DNA of 64,000 bases from Glandiceps talaboti (lineage: Eukaryota; Hemichordata; Enteropneusta; Spengelidae): NCBI RefSeq assembly GCF_964340395.1, contig NC_135569.1, forward strand, positions 14,257,519-14,321,518, read 5' to 3'. The translations under genes were made by a program, and so were the position numbers. This document shows, in pieces, positions 12,646 through 27,300 of this stretch. The notes under the pieces were generated by a model. It was not told the origin of the DNA and searched no databases. It saw nothing but the letters and a program-made list of their open reading frames with translations. How positions within the stretch are numbered: the first letter of the stretch is position 1; every line of letters begins with the position of its first letter.

Positions 12646-12742
12646 CTCAAGCTTAAATTATTGGACCCTTGTGAACCAAAAATGTGCGAAAATACAACGC
12701 CAAAATAGTAACGCTTTGCACGGTTTTCACACTGAGCAATAC

Positions 12743-12787
12743 GATTAGATCATAGACAGTGAAGTTCTCAAGTGTCTCTGGTTAGAC
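12743..12787. repeat. older palindromic insertion, degenerate
   Basis: A 29-bp segment begins CATAGACAGTGAAG and ends GTGTCTCT between GATTAGAT (12743-12750) and GGTTAGAC (12780-12787), which match at 6 of 8 bases. It has the same terminal word CATAGAC as its neighbours and looks like an aged member of the set. Confidence 0.5.
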
Positions 12788-15461
12788 CGACAACAATGAA
12801 ACCGTTAGCGGGATCTCAGAGTCATACTCATTCACATACAATTTTTTATGGCTGTTCACGTTGGTTAGCAACATCTCTGTCTTTGAGTTTGAATGAAATC
12901 GCTGCCATTCCCTACAGGGAACTGTTCTATGGAATTACATGCCAGGAGCGCTTTCAATATCATAGAATGTTTTGTTGATCTTTTTTTTTCTTTTTTTCTT
13001 TTTTTTCTTCTTTTTTTTTTTTGGGGGGGGGGTCGACAACTTTTACCAAGACAACCATTATATTAATCATTATAGTAACTACCTAGCATGGCTAATAGCC
13101 ATACTGAGGTAGAACTGTAGATTGCTAAAATGTTATGGGTTGCTGGTTGTACACAACCTCAGCATATGCCACTTGACTTTCAGGCATTAATAGGTGGCAG
13201 AAATAGTCCGCACCAGGGCCGCTCTGTAGTCCGCATAAAAGGGTGACTAAGCCCAGACAATATTGTCCAGACCAGATTTGGAGGTGTGAACGCATTTAAA
13301 GCTGACTCGGTTCTAAATCTTGGTGCATATTCATGAGGTCGACACCTAGAAAATGAACCATGTGTACATTTCTTTTGTCTTTTGTTAGTTAATTTATGCG
13401 GGTAAACTGTGTCTTCACTAACATTTTCCACTAAAAGTTTCAAAATTGTCTTGTTTTTTGAAGGACTACTATAATAATATTTCACCGCCCTTGCTTTATT
13501 GTCATATCAGGAAAGTCAAGAACTTGACAAAAGCTATTCAAAACAAAGTAATCAAAGTTGTAAAACCAAAATGGTGCCGTGGAGAGTTGTGTCTGGTCAT
13601 GTTCTGATCATGGAAGTATAACCCACGGTCTGATCTAGTAGCAGTATATCAACGACGAATCTACATTACAAACAAACAAACAAACAAACAAACAACACAC
13701 ACACACACACGGTGATATTAAAAAGCACGCAACACAAAGGTTGGTTCACATCCCTCGCATCAGTACCGGTACCCATTCTACTGAGTTATAAATATAAATC
13801 ACATTCTCAGCTACAACATTGAACTTGTATGATACAAAAATCTTCAGAATGTGCGGGCCATATTTTCACTACCGGCATTGGCAGTCACCATCACTGCCTT
13901 TAAAAAAAATTAATACAGATAAATGGAAGCAAAAACAATCCTCTTGACGGTAGTTTAGTAGTCAGTTATGAATTATGTAACGTTAAATAACGCTATTCAA
14001 ATATTTCCCTCTATGCCTCCCATATACCGATAGTAAATCTTCAAACATCCATACAGACATGCGGACTTTGCTCCCTACTAGATACATCCATGTTTTACGT
14101 TACTTTCGTATTGCAAATTTAGCTGATGATGTCATGTCAAAGCCACGTGGTCTAAAAACCTGAATCTCCGTACATACATTTCGATATGAAATTATTTATC
14201 CGTGATGTTTAGAATTTTGGTCGGTCAATATAGTTTCAATGACCAAGTGTGACCCCCACTGATGTCTAAAGTACTAATATCAGTACCTGACCGGCCATGG
14301 CCATGGCCTTGTTTTTGTTTTTGATTTTCTTCAATATTCAAATCTACGTAATGTCTGGTTTGTTAGGCCATAAATTCCAAGCATATTTACCATGATATCA
14401 CAAATATAGACCAGTTACAGAAAGTAATAAGTGTCAGCAAAATACTGTAATATCGACACTGTTTCACGGATTTTAGGGACGCTGGTGCTTGGATTATTTT
14501 ACGGTTGACATTACCTAGCCAGTAATATAAGGAGTAGTACATGGGTATTTTATCCCTGGACTCTCTGTCTGTTTATATCGAAATGGAATAAGCTGAAACA
14601 GTTCTTCTTTGAGCAGGAAATATGTTGTGATTATGGATATTATATATATACATGTATATAATTGCCAACACATCGGCAACGAGAGTAATGACATTGACTA
14701 TACGTAATATGTAAAGATGTAGTGTAAAATTGGAATACGGTCGTCAGGAACTAGATTAGGGTAGGGGGAGGCTCAGGAGAAAAATTGTTGTCACGGGAAA
14801 AAAACGAATTGGGACGTGCGTGAAAATTCGGATTGTCTGAAAGGGGCCCGGAGTCACGTACAAATATTTTGCTCATGAGTTGAACCAAATTTAACTCCAG
14901 GAGCAGACGTTTAACAAGCGTATTTTTAAAAGGGTGACTGGCAGAGAATGTGTGTCTCTTGAAGGGTAGACAATATACTCGCGATAGACTATGGGTTTCA
15001 GGCCACTGTGTCAGACGTGGTCTTGGAGGAGTCAGTACAATTCCTCCAAGAGTGGTAAGAGGCCAAGCCTGAAATAGACGGGTTTGCAAGTAGAAGTTTA
15101 CATGCCTTGTCTGTGGTTTACATTGTGCACGCAAAACATCCCACAAAACCGGCCATAACTAAAGCGGCATATCAGTAAATATGAAAAACGTGATCTTGGT
15201 AATTTGGATACCAGTTCTGAAAATATTCTCCGGGAAAATAGGTTAAAATGAACATCAAGATAGCTGCCTATTTCCCATTGTTTATAAATCGTCAAGAGGT
15301 TAAGCTATCCACTCAGATGAACCACTCTTTGTCACTTTATAATCTGGCATTATACATGGGATAATTTCCAAAATGTACATGTTTTATCGTTTCATTTTGG
15401 ACTTTATAGAAGTTGATGACTAAAATTACCTTACCCTCGATGAAAGTTATGAATGCGACTA
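12788..15461. other. interior of CACTA-like element, no gene seen
   Basis: Holds a T-rich then G-rich run (12980-13032), a CAAA/CA tract (13670-13710) and a GC-richer segment 14750-14935 that is related to 20850-20990 (shared words CTGAAAGGG, CTCAGGAGCA). The 131-codon minus frame at 15146-14751 lies in that repeat and is not supported as a gene. Confidence 0.4.
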
Positions 15462-15500
15462 GGTTTTACCATAGACAGGGTGGAGGGTCTATGGTTTTAC
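15462..15500. repeat. 23-bp palindromic insertion with 8-bp direct repeats
   Basis: GGTTTTAC at 15462-15469 and 15493-15500 flanks CATAGAC...GTCTAT (15470-15492). The duplication is perfect. The centre is shorter than in the 34-35-bp members, as expected if some end bases were trimmed during repair. Confidence 0.75.
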
Positions 15501-15744
15501 CTACTAGAATTAGTTGCGACAAGATTGTAAATGCACATGGGCGAGTTTTGCCAGATTGCTTTATTTCAAGTGATTTGAAAATTGTGAATGGCGGACTTGG
15601 CCGTGGTCCATCGAATTGTCGAGTACTACCGTGGTGGCACTAGTCGTTCCTCACTGGAACGGCAAGTGCCACCTTATGGCGATATTTATTGTCTTTGAAC
15701 CTTTCTCAACAAATAAATCACACATAACTCCCCAAACGCTTCCA

Positions 15745-15910
15745 TTCTAGAAATCCGGTGCCGACCCTAAACCTTTTTAATAAAGAAGAAAAATCAGTAA
15801 AATCGAGAAAATTGTGAGTGAAGTCTTGCCAGAAATGGTCATCAACTTAAAAAAGACAATAAAAAAACGCGGTTCTTCCAATCTGGAATGCAGAGCAGAT
15901 GTCTTTGAAA
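15745..15910 (+). repeat. interspersed repeat, ACCCGACC family, short copy
   Basis: Shares GCCGACCCTAAAC, AATTGTGAGTGAAGTCT and CATCAACTTAAAAAAGACAAT with the copies at 12296 and 54280. The 3' half is missing. Confidence 0.5.
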
Positions 15911-16371
15911 TAGAATTATTTAGTTTGGTTTAAAATTTAGTTGAAGTGGGCACAAAACTTGATTTGGTTCTGACTGTTCTGAATTTAGGGACACGAAATC
16001 GTCTCCCTGATGGCAGGAGTTCAAAGTGTTGGGACATAATGTGGCCTTTGTCATTTACCATTTTCCCAGCTTTGTTTTGTACACGAGATGTAAACATTTC
16101 ATTCAAATTAGTCTACTTTTCACTCAATACTTTACTAAACACATTTACAATTTTGTTCAAGACACTCTTGTAGCTAGTCCCTAGACTACCAAACCAGCAC
16201 AAAAAAGAAAATGTTAAACCGACTCAAAACTCCGATAGAATGTCTGTAATACCTTGGCATTTACAAAATTTTAGGCCCCTCAATTGTTGTAGACAGTAAA
16301 CTCTAGATTGACATTTCTTGTTAATGAAATCTGTGTTGGCCTTAACATTTGATTTATTATCCAAGACTGTT

Positions 16372-17380
<1,009 letters not shown>

Positions 17381-17631
17381 CGATGTTATCTATTTCCTTT
17401 CCAAAATCGTGAATATCAAAGCGACAGTACATTACAACTTCGCCTCGCCACCACCCTGTGTTGCTTGGCAAGGTGGTAAATAAAACAAGTTTGCCTTTGG
17501 GATTATATTAACTGGGATTGTCGACACTGAATAATCCGGTCAATCATGGCACTGCGCTCATTGTATGTCACGGCGTACAAGTATAAACGACGTTCATACT
17601 TCCATGACCATAGTTTCTGCGACCTGTCATT

Positions 17632-17678
17632 TGTTTGACCATAGACACTCCACCTTTGTGGAGGGTCCATGGTTTGAT
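17632..17678. repeat. 31-bp palindromic insertion, imperfect direct repeats
   Basis: CATAGACACTCCACC...GTGGAGGGTCCAT (17640-17670) lies between TGTTTGAC (17632-17639) and GGTTTGAT (17671-17678), which share GTTTGA. It is the same type as the insertions at 11644, 15462 and 19944. Confidence 0.6.
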
Positions 17679-18070
17679 GGGATGCGTTAATTCTGGCAAA
17701 CTTGTTTGGCAAATCGATCTGACGCAATATAGCTTGTGACCGTGGCATGCATAGCTTGGGTCAAAATCTATAACACCATTAAAGTATAAATAATGTTTAA
17801 ACTTCCACGATAACACATACCTTTGAGAAATTATACTGACAGTATAATTACTCCAAGCACAGACTATTCTCGTGTCAAACTCCGACACGAACTTGTTTTT
17901 CCTTGAAGAGTATATCTCGTGAGACCTATGGAAATTATCAAAATCTATATTGTAGTTGAAAAGAGCAAGAATGAAAAGAGGGGAAATTTAAGGGACATCA
18001 TTTCTATATACACGTGTATTGTGCAAAGAACCCGATATCTTTGACCGCGTTGCCGTCAACCGAGCAATGG

Positions 18071-18115
<45 letters not shown>

Positions 18116-19104
18116 AGGTAAGTCATAAACTGAAGGAAAAGTGCTCAATACTGAGAAGTAGAGCTGTATTTACACAAAGTACACAAGTTATGGTACGGAG
18201 GCCGTTACGATCTTCAGACGACTAAATAACGGAAATTCAAGTGATAGAATTCGATGCGCGTTGTTGAGTGACATGGTGGAATGATAGAATGTATTTGTTT
18301 TCGTGGACGATTTAGTGGACGATCTAGTGGAATTAATCTCTAAAAAAAAAACATGAATCATGGTCTGAGTACTTCACAAATGTATTCAATGCTCAAGTCC
18401 AAAGTGATGAAAGTTTCTCGATTTCCATGATCTTATCAGATCCACCTTGATAGACATAAATTCAGGCATTAATGGTGAGATTAATATCCGACTGTAGTCT
18501 TTTGGACAAGGTAATTACTTTGATAGTCTAGTTCCTATACTGTATCATTACCATTTATACCTCCACTCAAAGTATAGTCAGAGTCGTTACTCTAGAAGTC
18601 TTGAAATGCATGAGATGCAATTTAAAATTCATTTACAGCCACCCACACAGTCATTAACATCATGTCTTTGTTAATAAATCACAAAACTCTAACCAATAAC
18701 ACAGTCCCTCATAAAGTTAGTGTTTATTGGGACAGTAATGTTCAAATGTGGTATATTTGTCAGCCCATGATGCTACTTATATACTGTTTACATCACCAAA
18801 ACATTTAGGTTTCACTGATTGGGTGAACAACTTTTTGTGCTATTTGAGGGGCTTTTGGCTAGACGTGGTTTAGTTAGAAACCATATTGGCATCCAGACTA
18901 TTACTTTGAAGGAGATCATTGAAGAACAATAAAAATAAAACTCAAGGTGTGGATATGGGATCAGTGTGGCATTCTACATAGACATTCTCCAACAATTCTT
19001 GTAGACATGTTATGTAACCATTTTTTCTTCACGAAAGGCATGTTCCCACAGGAATCAATGGGGTAGGGGTTTCTAACATTGTCTTTTGAAAGTAAATTAC
19101 ATGT
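17679..19104. other. interior of CACTA-like element, no gene seen
   Basis: Contains an AT array at about 18072-18112 and, at 18525-18905, pieces of the repeat also seen at 11578-11740, including the uninterrupted GGTTTAGTTAGA site. The overlapping minus frames of 81 and 106 codons near 17503-17888 have no recognisable motif. Confidence 0.4.
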
Positions 19105-19590
19105 ATGTCAAAACTAAAATTATTGTATTTACTAAGAGATGAAATTCTTAAGAAAATTGAAAAGTGGTTATTGGTGGTCATAAACTCGACGTTGTTCGCT
19201 TTTTATGAATATCTAGGCGTGATTATGTCAAGCAGTGGTCTATGGTATTTAGCGCTTGCAGCTCAAGCGAGTAAAGCAATGATTGCGGTCATGAGTCAAC
19301 TTGCAAAACTTGGGGACCTCCTAGTCAAAACTAAATTTAAAAGTTTTTGACTGTAAACTATTACCGATATTAAATTATACAGTGGAGATTTTGGGTTTTA
19401 ATAGGTCTACTGAAACTGAACGTGTTCAAAGTAAATTTCAGTGTTATATTTTGAGTCGTATATAAACATATATGTAGTCTTTGAGTATGGGAGCTACAAA
19501 AATGCTTGACAAGTGTTCATTACGGGAAGTAGGCTGAAATGTTTTGAGATTGCTGAACGAGAGCTGCAAAACTTTAACCTCAGACCACTT
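19105..19590 (+). pseudogene. LINE C-terminal fragment, decayed
   Basis: The frame reads FYEYLGVIMSSSG, then LAAQASKAMIAVMSQLAKLG. After a stop/frameshift near 19350 it reads NYTVEI and NRSTETERVQSKF. This is the usual tail downstream of the reverse-transcriptase domain in non-LTR elements (YLG..., QA.KA..., PI..Y..E.WG). Stops and frameshifts make it non-functional. It has the opposite orientation to the neighbouring LINE pieces, so it is a separate insertion. Confidence 0.65.
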
Positions 19591-19943
19591 CTCCTCAGCC
19601 CTGGTTCAAGTTCTTAGGTCATAGTGGTGTAAACTACATCTCAGACCACAATGTAGTGACCTGAGACTACATGTACATGTAGGCCCTACCTACTGGTATA
19701 TTATGTAACTGCACTTGACGCCAGTGTGATTTCTAACTAAACTGTGTTATTGAAAGAACCGATGTGACGTCATCTGTTTTCTTTGTACCTGACACAATCC
19801 TAGCTGCTGTATTTTGGGCATGTTCAAGAGGGACAATGTTTTTAGCTGGCAGCCCATACAGAAGGGCCATTCAGTAGTCAGGTATCGATGATATAAGTGC
19901 ATGACCAAGGTTCTGACAAACTCCGTTTGTAAGATACTGGCGT

Positions 19944-19993
19944 ATGCGACCATAGACAGTGGAGGGGCCCCCTCCACTGTCAATGATGCGACC
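19944..19993. repeat. 34-bp palindromic insertion (17+17) with 8-bp direct repeats
   Basis: ATGCGACC (reverse complement GGTCGCAT) at 19944-19951 and 19986-19993 flanks exactly 34 bp: two 17-nt halves that are near-perfect complements (ATAGACAGTGGAGGGGC / its mirror ending TCAATG). It interrupts the LINE frame, and removing it plus one repeat restores RTIGRI-RQYLT continuity. This is independent evidence that it is an insertion with target duplication. Confidence 0.8.
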
Positions 19994-20533
19994 TATTGTT
20001 CGGGGGTGAAAAAGAACTGATCTACATGTCAACGAGATGTGCTTCTTGAGGTTATAACGGTCATCAATTGTTACACAAATGGTACATGCTGAATCCACTA
20101 ACTGCACAGAAGACGATCCCATGTTGATGTGGTTCATGAGACGAGGAAGCCTGTTGAACTGAGACGTGATAAGGAGGACCTCGGTTTTGCCATCATTAAA
20201 CTAGCTTATTTTGGGTCGTTTAATATCATGTGCAACAGTTTCCATAGACAGTGGAGGGGCCCCCTCCACTGTCAATGATGCGACCTATTGTTCGGGGGTG
20301 AAAAAGAACTGATCTACATGTCAACGAGATGTGCTTCTTGAGGTTATAACGGTCATCAATTGTTACACAAATGGTACATGCTGAATCCACTAACTGCACA
20401 GAAGACGATCCCATGTTGATGTGGTTCATGAGACGAGGAAGCCTGTTGAACTGAGACGTGATAAGGAGGACCTCGGTTTTGCCATCATTAAACTAGCTTA
20501 TTTTGGGTCGTTTAATATCATGTGCAACAGTTT
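19950..20533. repeat. 292-bp perfect tandem duplication
   Basis: Units 19950-20241 and 20242-20533 are identical. CCAT occurs at both outer borders and at the junction, which suggests a microhomology-mediated duplication. One border falls at the edge of the palindromic insertion, so unit 2 carries only part of that insertion's context. Confidence 0.9.
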
Positions 20534-20849
20534 CCATCTTAGTTACTGTAGTTGACGTATGTGATTGGGGAAATATATTGGTAAATCTGGTTGTCGTCTG
20601 CATGTTGTTGCATATTGAGATTTTGATGTCGGATTAGCTTTCCAAGTGGTGATGTGTATAGACAGCATACACGTGTAAGAGTGGACCAAGCACAGGGTTT
20701 TGTGACACTCCACACTGCAAATGTTTGGTTTCTGATATGCCTTGTACAGAAATGGACTGTTGTATATCTTTGAGGTATAAAGACTCTAGTCGAATGCCTG
20801 TAATACCGAGCTCGGAATAAACTTGAAATTATGCTGGAGTCAGAATTTA

Positions 20850-22200
<1,351 letters not shown>

Positions 22201-23319
22201 ATCGAAACTTATTCAGTCATAAAATCATCAGGTTTCTGACAATTTCCAATACCTGTTACAAGAAAGACTGCAGTACAAGAATATTTGGTTAGCTACATGT
22301 ATTACATCTGATGCCTTATACGTGACATGCACGATAATTGTCCAGTTTGCATCAGAGGGTGTGCCTCGCCTTCTGTACATGTGCCGTACGTCTGGCTTGT
22401 CTGTCAGTGTCACATTTTGCTTCCCCTCTTCAGTTTTCTCAGATGTTTTAAGAATTTAAACATAGTCAGTGTCTGATCGACAAAAATTCTTTCCACTGAA
22501 GTTTAGAAAACATTTAGTGCAACTCTACGTAAACGTCATGTTGATGCATCATACATCATCATGAGACGTCACATTGACCTCACACTTCGCTTCGCGCTTC
22601 CTTCAACGTCCGGTCGTTATGAAACTAGTTCGAAGGCTTTCGCTAGCGATAGCGTGGCCAGTCTTGTTTTACTGCGTAATCGTCTAATGTTTTCCAAATA
22701 ATTATGAATTAATTTATCTTTTTGTTTACACTTTGGGTATTTTACTTGCTATTAGAACTCCCGGGCAACTCATATTTAATTTTCCAACCTTAGAATTTGT
22801 TCAATGATCGTCAGGTTTGAGTACTTTCCTAAGCCGGTCCCACAACTGTTATACTTATAAGTTATAGCTGGGCGTTGTGACCGGTAACCGGCTATTATCT
22901 ACATCACTGCCTACTAGGTACGTCAAAAACACACCGTTCGCACATGTGAGCCTGATTTTAGGCAAAATATCGGGCTATTAGAGTGCATACAGGCCCTTTT
23001 GTTCGCTTGTATTGTTTGCATTTGGTATTTGGCATTTCGCACGTTGTTTATTTGCACCATTCACAGTGTCTTATCATGCTTTGTGTAACTTGTAAGCCTA
23101 ATCGACAACTGGGCCAACGGTTTTTACTAGACAAATTTGAAACAAATTTTGCGTCAGTTTGATGGTAAACCTGCTATATTGACTACCAAACTTAGTTAAC
23201 CCCAGTTATTTTTACTCATGTTGCATCACCATATATTTAGAAAGAGTATATATGAAATATGAGAGCCATGTGAAACTTCTTCAGTGCAAAATGGGCTGAA
23301 GATATGAGGGCAAAGTCAG
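22201..23319. other. interior of CACTA-like element, no gene seen
   Basis: Mixed-composition DNA with no reading frame above about 60 codons and no recognisable motif. Confidence 0.4.
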
Positions 23320-23320
23320 T

Positions 23321-23491
23321 GCTCCTTATAGTCTCGCTGCCAGACTCGAGACTATCGTCCCTAATCTGTTTACCGAGCGGCGCAGCCGCGAGAAGAGCGG
23401 GACCAGTCCCCCTCTATTCTCGCGGCTGCGCCGCTCGGTAAACAGATTAGGGACGATAGTCTCGAGTCTGGCAGCGAGACTATGCTCCTTA
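23321..23491. mobile_element. 154-bp perfect hairpin MITE
   Basis: Arms 23329-23394 and 23417-23482 are 66-bp exact reverse complements around a 22-bp loop. GCTCCTTA flanks both sides (23321-23328 and 23484-23491). An 8-bp duplication with termini TAGTCTC is compatible with a hAT-type MITE. It is clearly more GC-rich than its surroundings, and the perfect arms suggest a young insertion. Confidence 0.8.
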
Positions 23492-24498
23492 CAGCAGTTT
23501 GTTTTTCCCGCATATGCATACATTACCCATAATCCTTTTAAGTATTCTGCAGATATCTGTGCAATGTGCACTCATGACTCATGAAAATCTGGAATGCACT
23601 GATCGAAGCCAATTGTACAGTTATACTATAAAAACAGGAGTTATGAGTATAATTGAAATAAAACAAGAGAATAAGAGATGAGGGCCCTCAGAATCGTCAC
23701 GTAGAGTGATATAACAGTTACATGGATGCCGGGCATGTACCCATAGGTACGGGCCCGGGGGGGGGGGGGTTCTGCATGCCGAACGTCATTAAGTATTTCC
23801 TTTACTTTGGTGCTCATGATCGTAATTTGGATGATGCCCAAGATATTTGAGGCGTGAATACCTGTTGTTCTTCTAAAGGCTTGTTTATTACTGTGAAGAT
23901 CACACCCTAACACTTAATTGTTCTATAAACGACACATGGACAAGAATACTATTCCCATAGAGGTTAGTCTAGTTAATTCCTGATGGACCGTATTTCGTTC
24001 AGCGTTACGTTGTACATAACACGGTCAGTCAGAAACTATAGACGACATGGACGACATGGATGCCATATAATATTCCCAATAGTCACTCAATTTTACTTAG
24101 CTAGAAATAATGTCCACAGACTCAAATCTGTCAGCACGTCTCTACTGTGAGTTTGTTGACGCTATTGGCCGGTCAGGTTTGTTAAGAAGCTCCATACACT
24201 AGCAATATTTGTGGCCCAATTTTAAACTATTATTGGAAACGATTGTCATGTCATCTAAATCTGTATTACTATGCATCAAACGCGTAGAAATGTGAAACAC
24301 GTTTAGTGGTGGCGGTATGTAGTGCATAATGAAAAGGCGTACTACGAACATTTATTTCAAAATGAGCCCTGTGATATTACAATCTACGTACGTCCTAACC
24401 ATGTAGTTCATATCATAAGCCTGCTTATATACATACATATGTATCGAATACACTAGCTACACGTATAGCGTTTATGTACGTATTGATTGCAAGCACGG
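23492..24498. other. right interior of CACTA-like element, no gene seen
   Basis: Contains a G-run at 23757-23769 and short unrelated open frames. I see no recognisable gene or repeat. Confidence 0.4.
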
Positions 24499-24757
24499 TA
24501 GATTTGAATATTCATTTGTTTACTGCCCGGTTATGGGGGTGAACTCATGAATATATTCTGAACTAAATGCAAATGTATTCAAATCACTTCCGACTCGCAA
24601 TCTGAACTATTTTTCAGATCGAGTATAATCCGATTAGACAGGCGCTAATGGGAAAGTACAGAAACGTCCACCTCATCAGCATAAAAGTACAGAATTGAAC
24701 TCAATCTGAACTATAGTACGGAAAGTGTCGTAAACTGTACTATTTTTTCTACTAGTG
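24499..24757 (-). repeat. right terminal inverted repeat of CACTA-like element
   Basis: 259 bp, identical to 7047-7305 on the opposite strand. It ends ...TTCTACTAGTG at 24757 and is followed by the second TTA (24758-24760). Confidence 0.95.
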
Positions 24758-24869
24758 TTAGAGGCGAATGAGATGGAAATTTCATGACCAGATCAAAGTA
24801 ACACCATGAGACAAGAGGTAGAATTTGTGTGGTTTTGTAACGTTTTAAAGATTTGTTTTATATATTTGT

Positions 24870-25430
24870 GCTAGACATGCTTGATGCAAAATCTTTGATC
24901 TGCAGAATGTTTTTGTGACCCCCCTTGTCAACTTTCAAGGCGTATGAAGAGCAACTAAATCTTGATAATTTTGTTCTCAATTTAAAAATATGAACACATG
25001 CAAATAAACTAAAACTTCATAGACAACAAAACTGATTGTAGGATCAGATATTAAAGCTATCCATGCTGATATTTCAATGCACGGGAAAGCGATGCATGCA
25101 CAGATGGGATATGGTGTTTTCAAGTAGAAGAGTAGAGTAATCCTTGGTCCCTCTAATTAAACACCTTATTTCGCCATCCTTGGATTGCTGATACAAGTGC
25201 TATCGAAGTAACAAACCCGCAAAGAGAACAAGCTATTCATTAGCCGATGTTGACAACTCAAAGCAAGTCATGCTTGATACAAAATCTTTGATCTGCAGAA
25301 TGTTTTCATGACTCCCCTTGTCAATTTGCAAGGAGTGTGAAGAGCAACTAAATGTTGATAACTTTGATCGTGAATTTAAAAATATGAACACAGTCAATAT
25401 ACATCAGAATGCGCTCACTATGTCTGCATG
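24870..25430 (+). repeat. approximately 400-bp tandem repeat, two units
   Basis: The marker CATGCTTGATGCAAAATCTTTGATC starts units at 24876 and 25269 (period 393; shown here only as CATGCTTGATGC). Each full unit carries a TCAATGCA..GATGCATGCACAG core. The same unit occurs at 27365 and 27764, and three and two times in the other duplicate. Non-coding satellite-like DNA. Confidence 0.75.
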
Positions 25431-26485
25431 GGGGACTACCTGTCACTTGCACATTTTCTTGAAATGCAGATCTTTAAGTTAAATAAATAGTACTGGAAAT
25501 ATGACTCAGTTATTATATATGCATGTAGAGAGGGGGGAGATAACATCGGTTAGTGAATGTGAGGAAAATCAGCATAACGTGATTCTCATGGATGAATAAG
25601 TTGTGTTCACATTAGTAAAACCACGTAATCACCACTATACCATCTCGGTACATTTCAGGAGTTGATCACGAACTTTGGGTCATTATAACAAAAGAACAGG
25701 AAATATTTAAAATATCTCAAAACTTACTATATAATCAAATCGCAATACAGTGTTTGCATTCACAGAGTTTGTTCGCATTATAAGGACCTTAAAACGAATT
25801 GACAATTGTTGCCAAGGTGGTTCTGTTTAAACCCTTCCTATGATACGTTCATTTCACTTTTGAATTCTGAGGATGTAACTTATTTAAATAACACAGCTTC
25901 ATTTATTTATTTTTCAATGACAAATATAAAGGAATCTCCCTAAAACTCTTGTAACATTGTTTGCTTCTTGGGCCTGTGGTCTATTATTTTATTTATTAAA
26001 CTGAAATTAAATTAAATCTGATTCACAGAACTTACAATATTCTTTTTCTTATATACGTAGCAGACTTTATTGGACCGATGTACAATACGAGATGATATTT
26101 TCCTTTAACCTGGATAGTAATGGAGTTTAATATATCATACTTTCTCCACAATGTTTACTAGATTGATCTATATGAGGTAAGTACATCTCGAGCTAGTGTA
26201 ACACTATTGAGCTATACAGATACCAAACGCTATCATACACGAAATGGCGCCATGTAGAAGACCTGAGATTTGTGACCTTTACTTAAAACAGAGGCATTTA
26301 CTAATGGTTAAATATGTCAAATACATTTACATAGGAAACCCCCAAGTTTGGCCCCATTTGGCAAAACGACGTAATTCACACATGGAAGCACATTTAAATG
26401 TGTGATGAGCGTATACACCAATAATCATCAGAAAAAGACTGTGTAGTCACATTGTTACTTTGCCTAATAAGATGCCAACATATTG
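25431..26485 (+). repeat. dispersed block, direct orientation
   Basis: Similar to 28340-29880 (with a deletion of several hundred bases here) and, in reverse complement, to 47130-48345. It ends in a CATA-type array in each case. I see no coding signal. Confidence 0.7.
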
Positions 26486-26486
26486 C

Positions 26487-26594
26487 AATACATACATATA
26501 GATACATAGATACATATATACATAGATAGATAGATACAAAGATACATAGATACATACATACATACATACATACATACATACATACATACATACT

Positions 26595-26650
<56 letters not shown>

Positions 26651-26715
26651 TACATACATACATACATACATACATACATACATACATACATACATACATA
26701 CAGACGGACAGACAA

Positions 26716-26746
<31 letters not shown>

Positions 26747-26805
26747 TACATACATACATACATACATACATACATACATACATACATACATACATACGTA
26801 TGTAC
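26487..26805. repeat. tetranucleotide arrays (CATA)n and (CAGA)n
   Basis: Alternating CATA and CAGA runs. The minus-strand frames rich in YVCM and LSVC are translations of these arrays, not proteins. Confidence 0.95.
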
Positions 26806-26809
26806 GCAT

Positions 26810-27300
26810 GCCCTCTTATACACATACATTAACTCTCTAATACAATTTTACTCTAAATTATAAGTTCACATTAATACTAATGATTATCTTTTTCTTTAAC
26901 TTTCGTTTTGGGTCTTGGAAAACAGGGCAACATTAGTATCGATATAAAGATTAACCACTGGTTATATTCTCTTAATATACAGGTTGCCATTTTGAGATTT
27001 GACATCGTTATGTTTTCCATATCTTCCACAATGCTCTTGTACATAGCCATTGTTACCTATAATTCGTGTCATTTTATTTCATTACCCACAGGATTATTTC
27101 TATATCAGCGACACATTTTATTGACAGATTCTGGTGCATGGTTCCATGGAGCAAGGCTGCGAATTTTCTCAAAGAGGTACACTAACGATGTCGATGAAGA
27201 ACTGACGAAGTTTCACGAACTGCAAGTCCTTCTTATTAAATACCGTATTGTGCCACCCTTATACATGTATTGCTGATACGAGAGAACACACCCGTACAGA
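26810..27300 (+). repeat. dispersed block with unrecognised 122-codon frame
   Basis: 26908-27276 is open on + here, but its homologue at 49300-49670 carries indels that break the frame. No domain is recognised, so I treat it as non-coding repeat. Confidence 0.5.

Larger units (their letters stand above)
19745..20830 (-). pseudogene. LINE reverse-transcriptase fragment with internal duplication
   Basis: From 20830 down: a GVSQNPVLGP-like block (expected GVPQGSVLGP), SPLGKLIRHQ and a catalytic-loop equivalent HADDNQIYQY (20630-20590 region). After the duplicated 292-bp unit come VTIDDRYNLKKHIS, RTIGRI and, beyond a 34-bp palindromic insertion, QNLGHALISS, MALLYGLPAKN and AQNTAARIVSG. That order matches the C-terminal half of CR1/L2-type ORF2. 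The coding frame is broken by the insertion, by the duplication and by stops (for example after SSIPDY). It is a dead fragment. Confidence 0.8.

Noticed and set aside
26908-27276. 122-codon plus-strand frame as a gene
   Set aside because: The homologous stretch at 49300-49670 carries indels that break it, and it lies within a dispersed repeat block.
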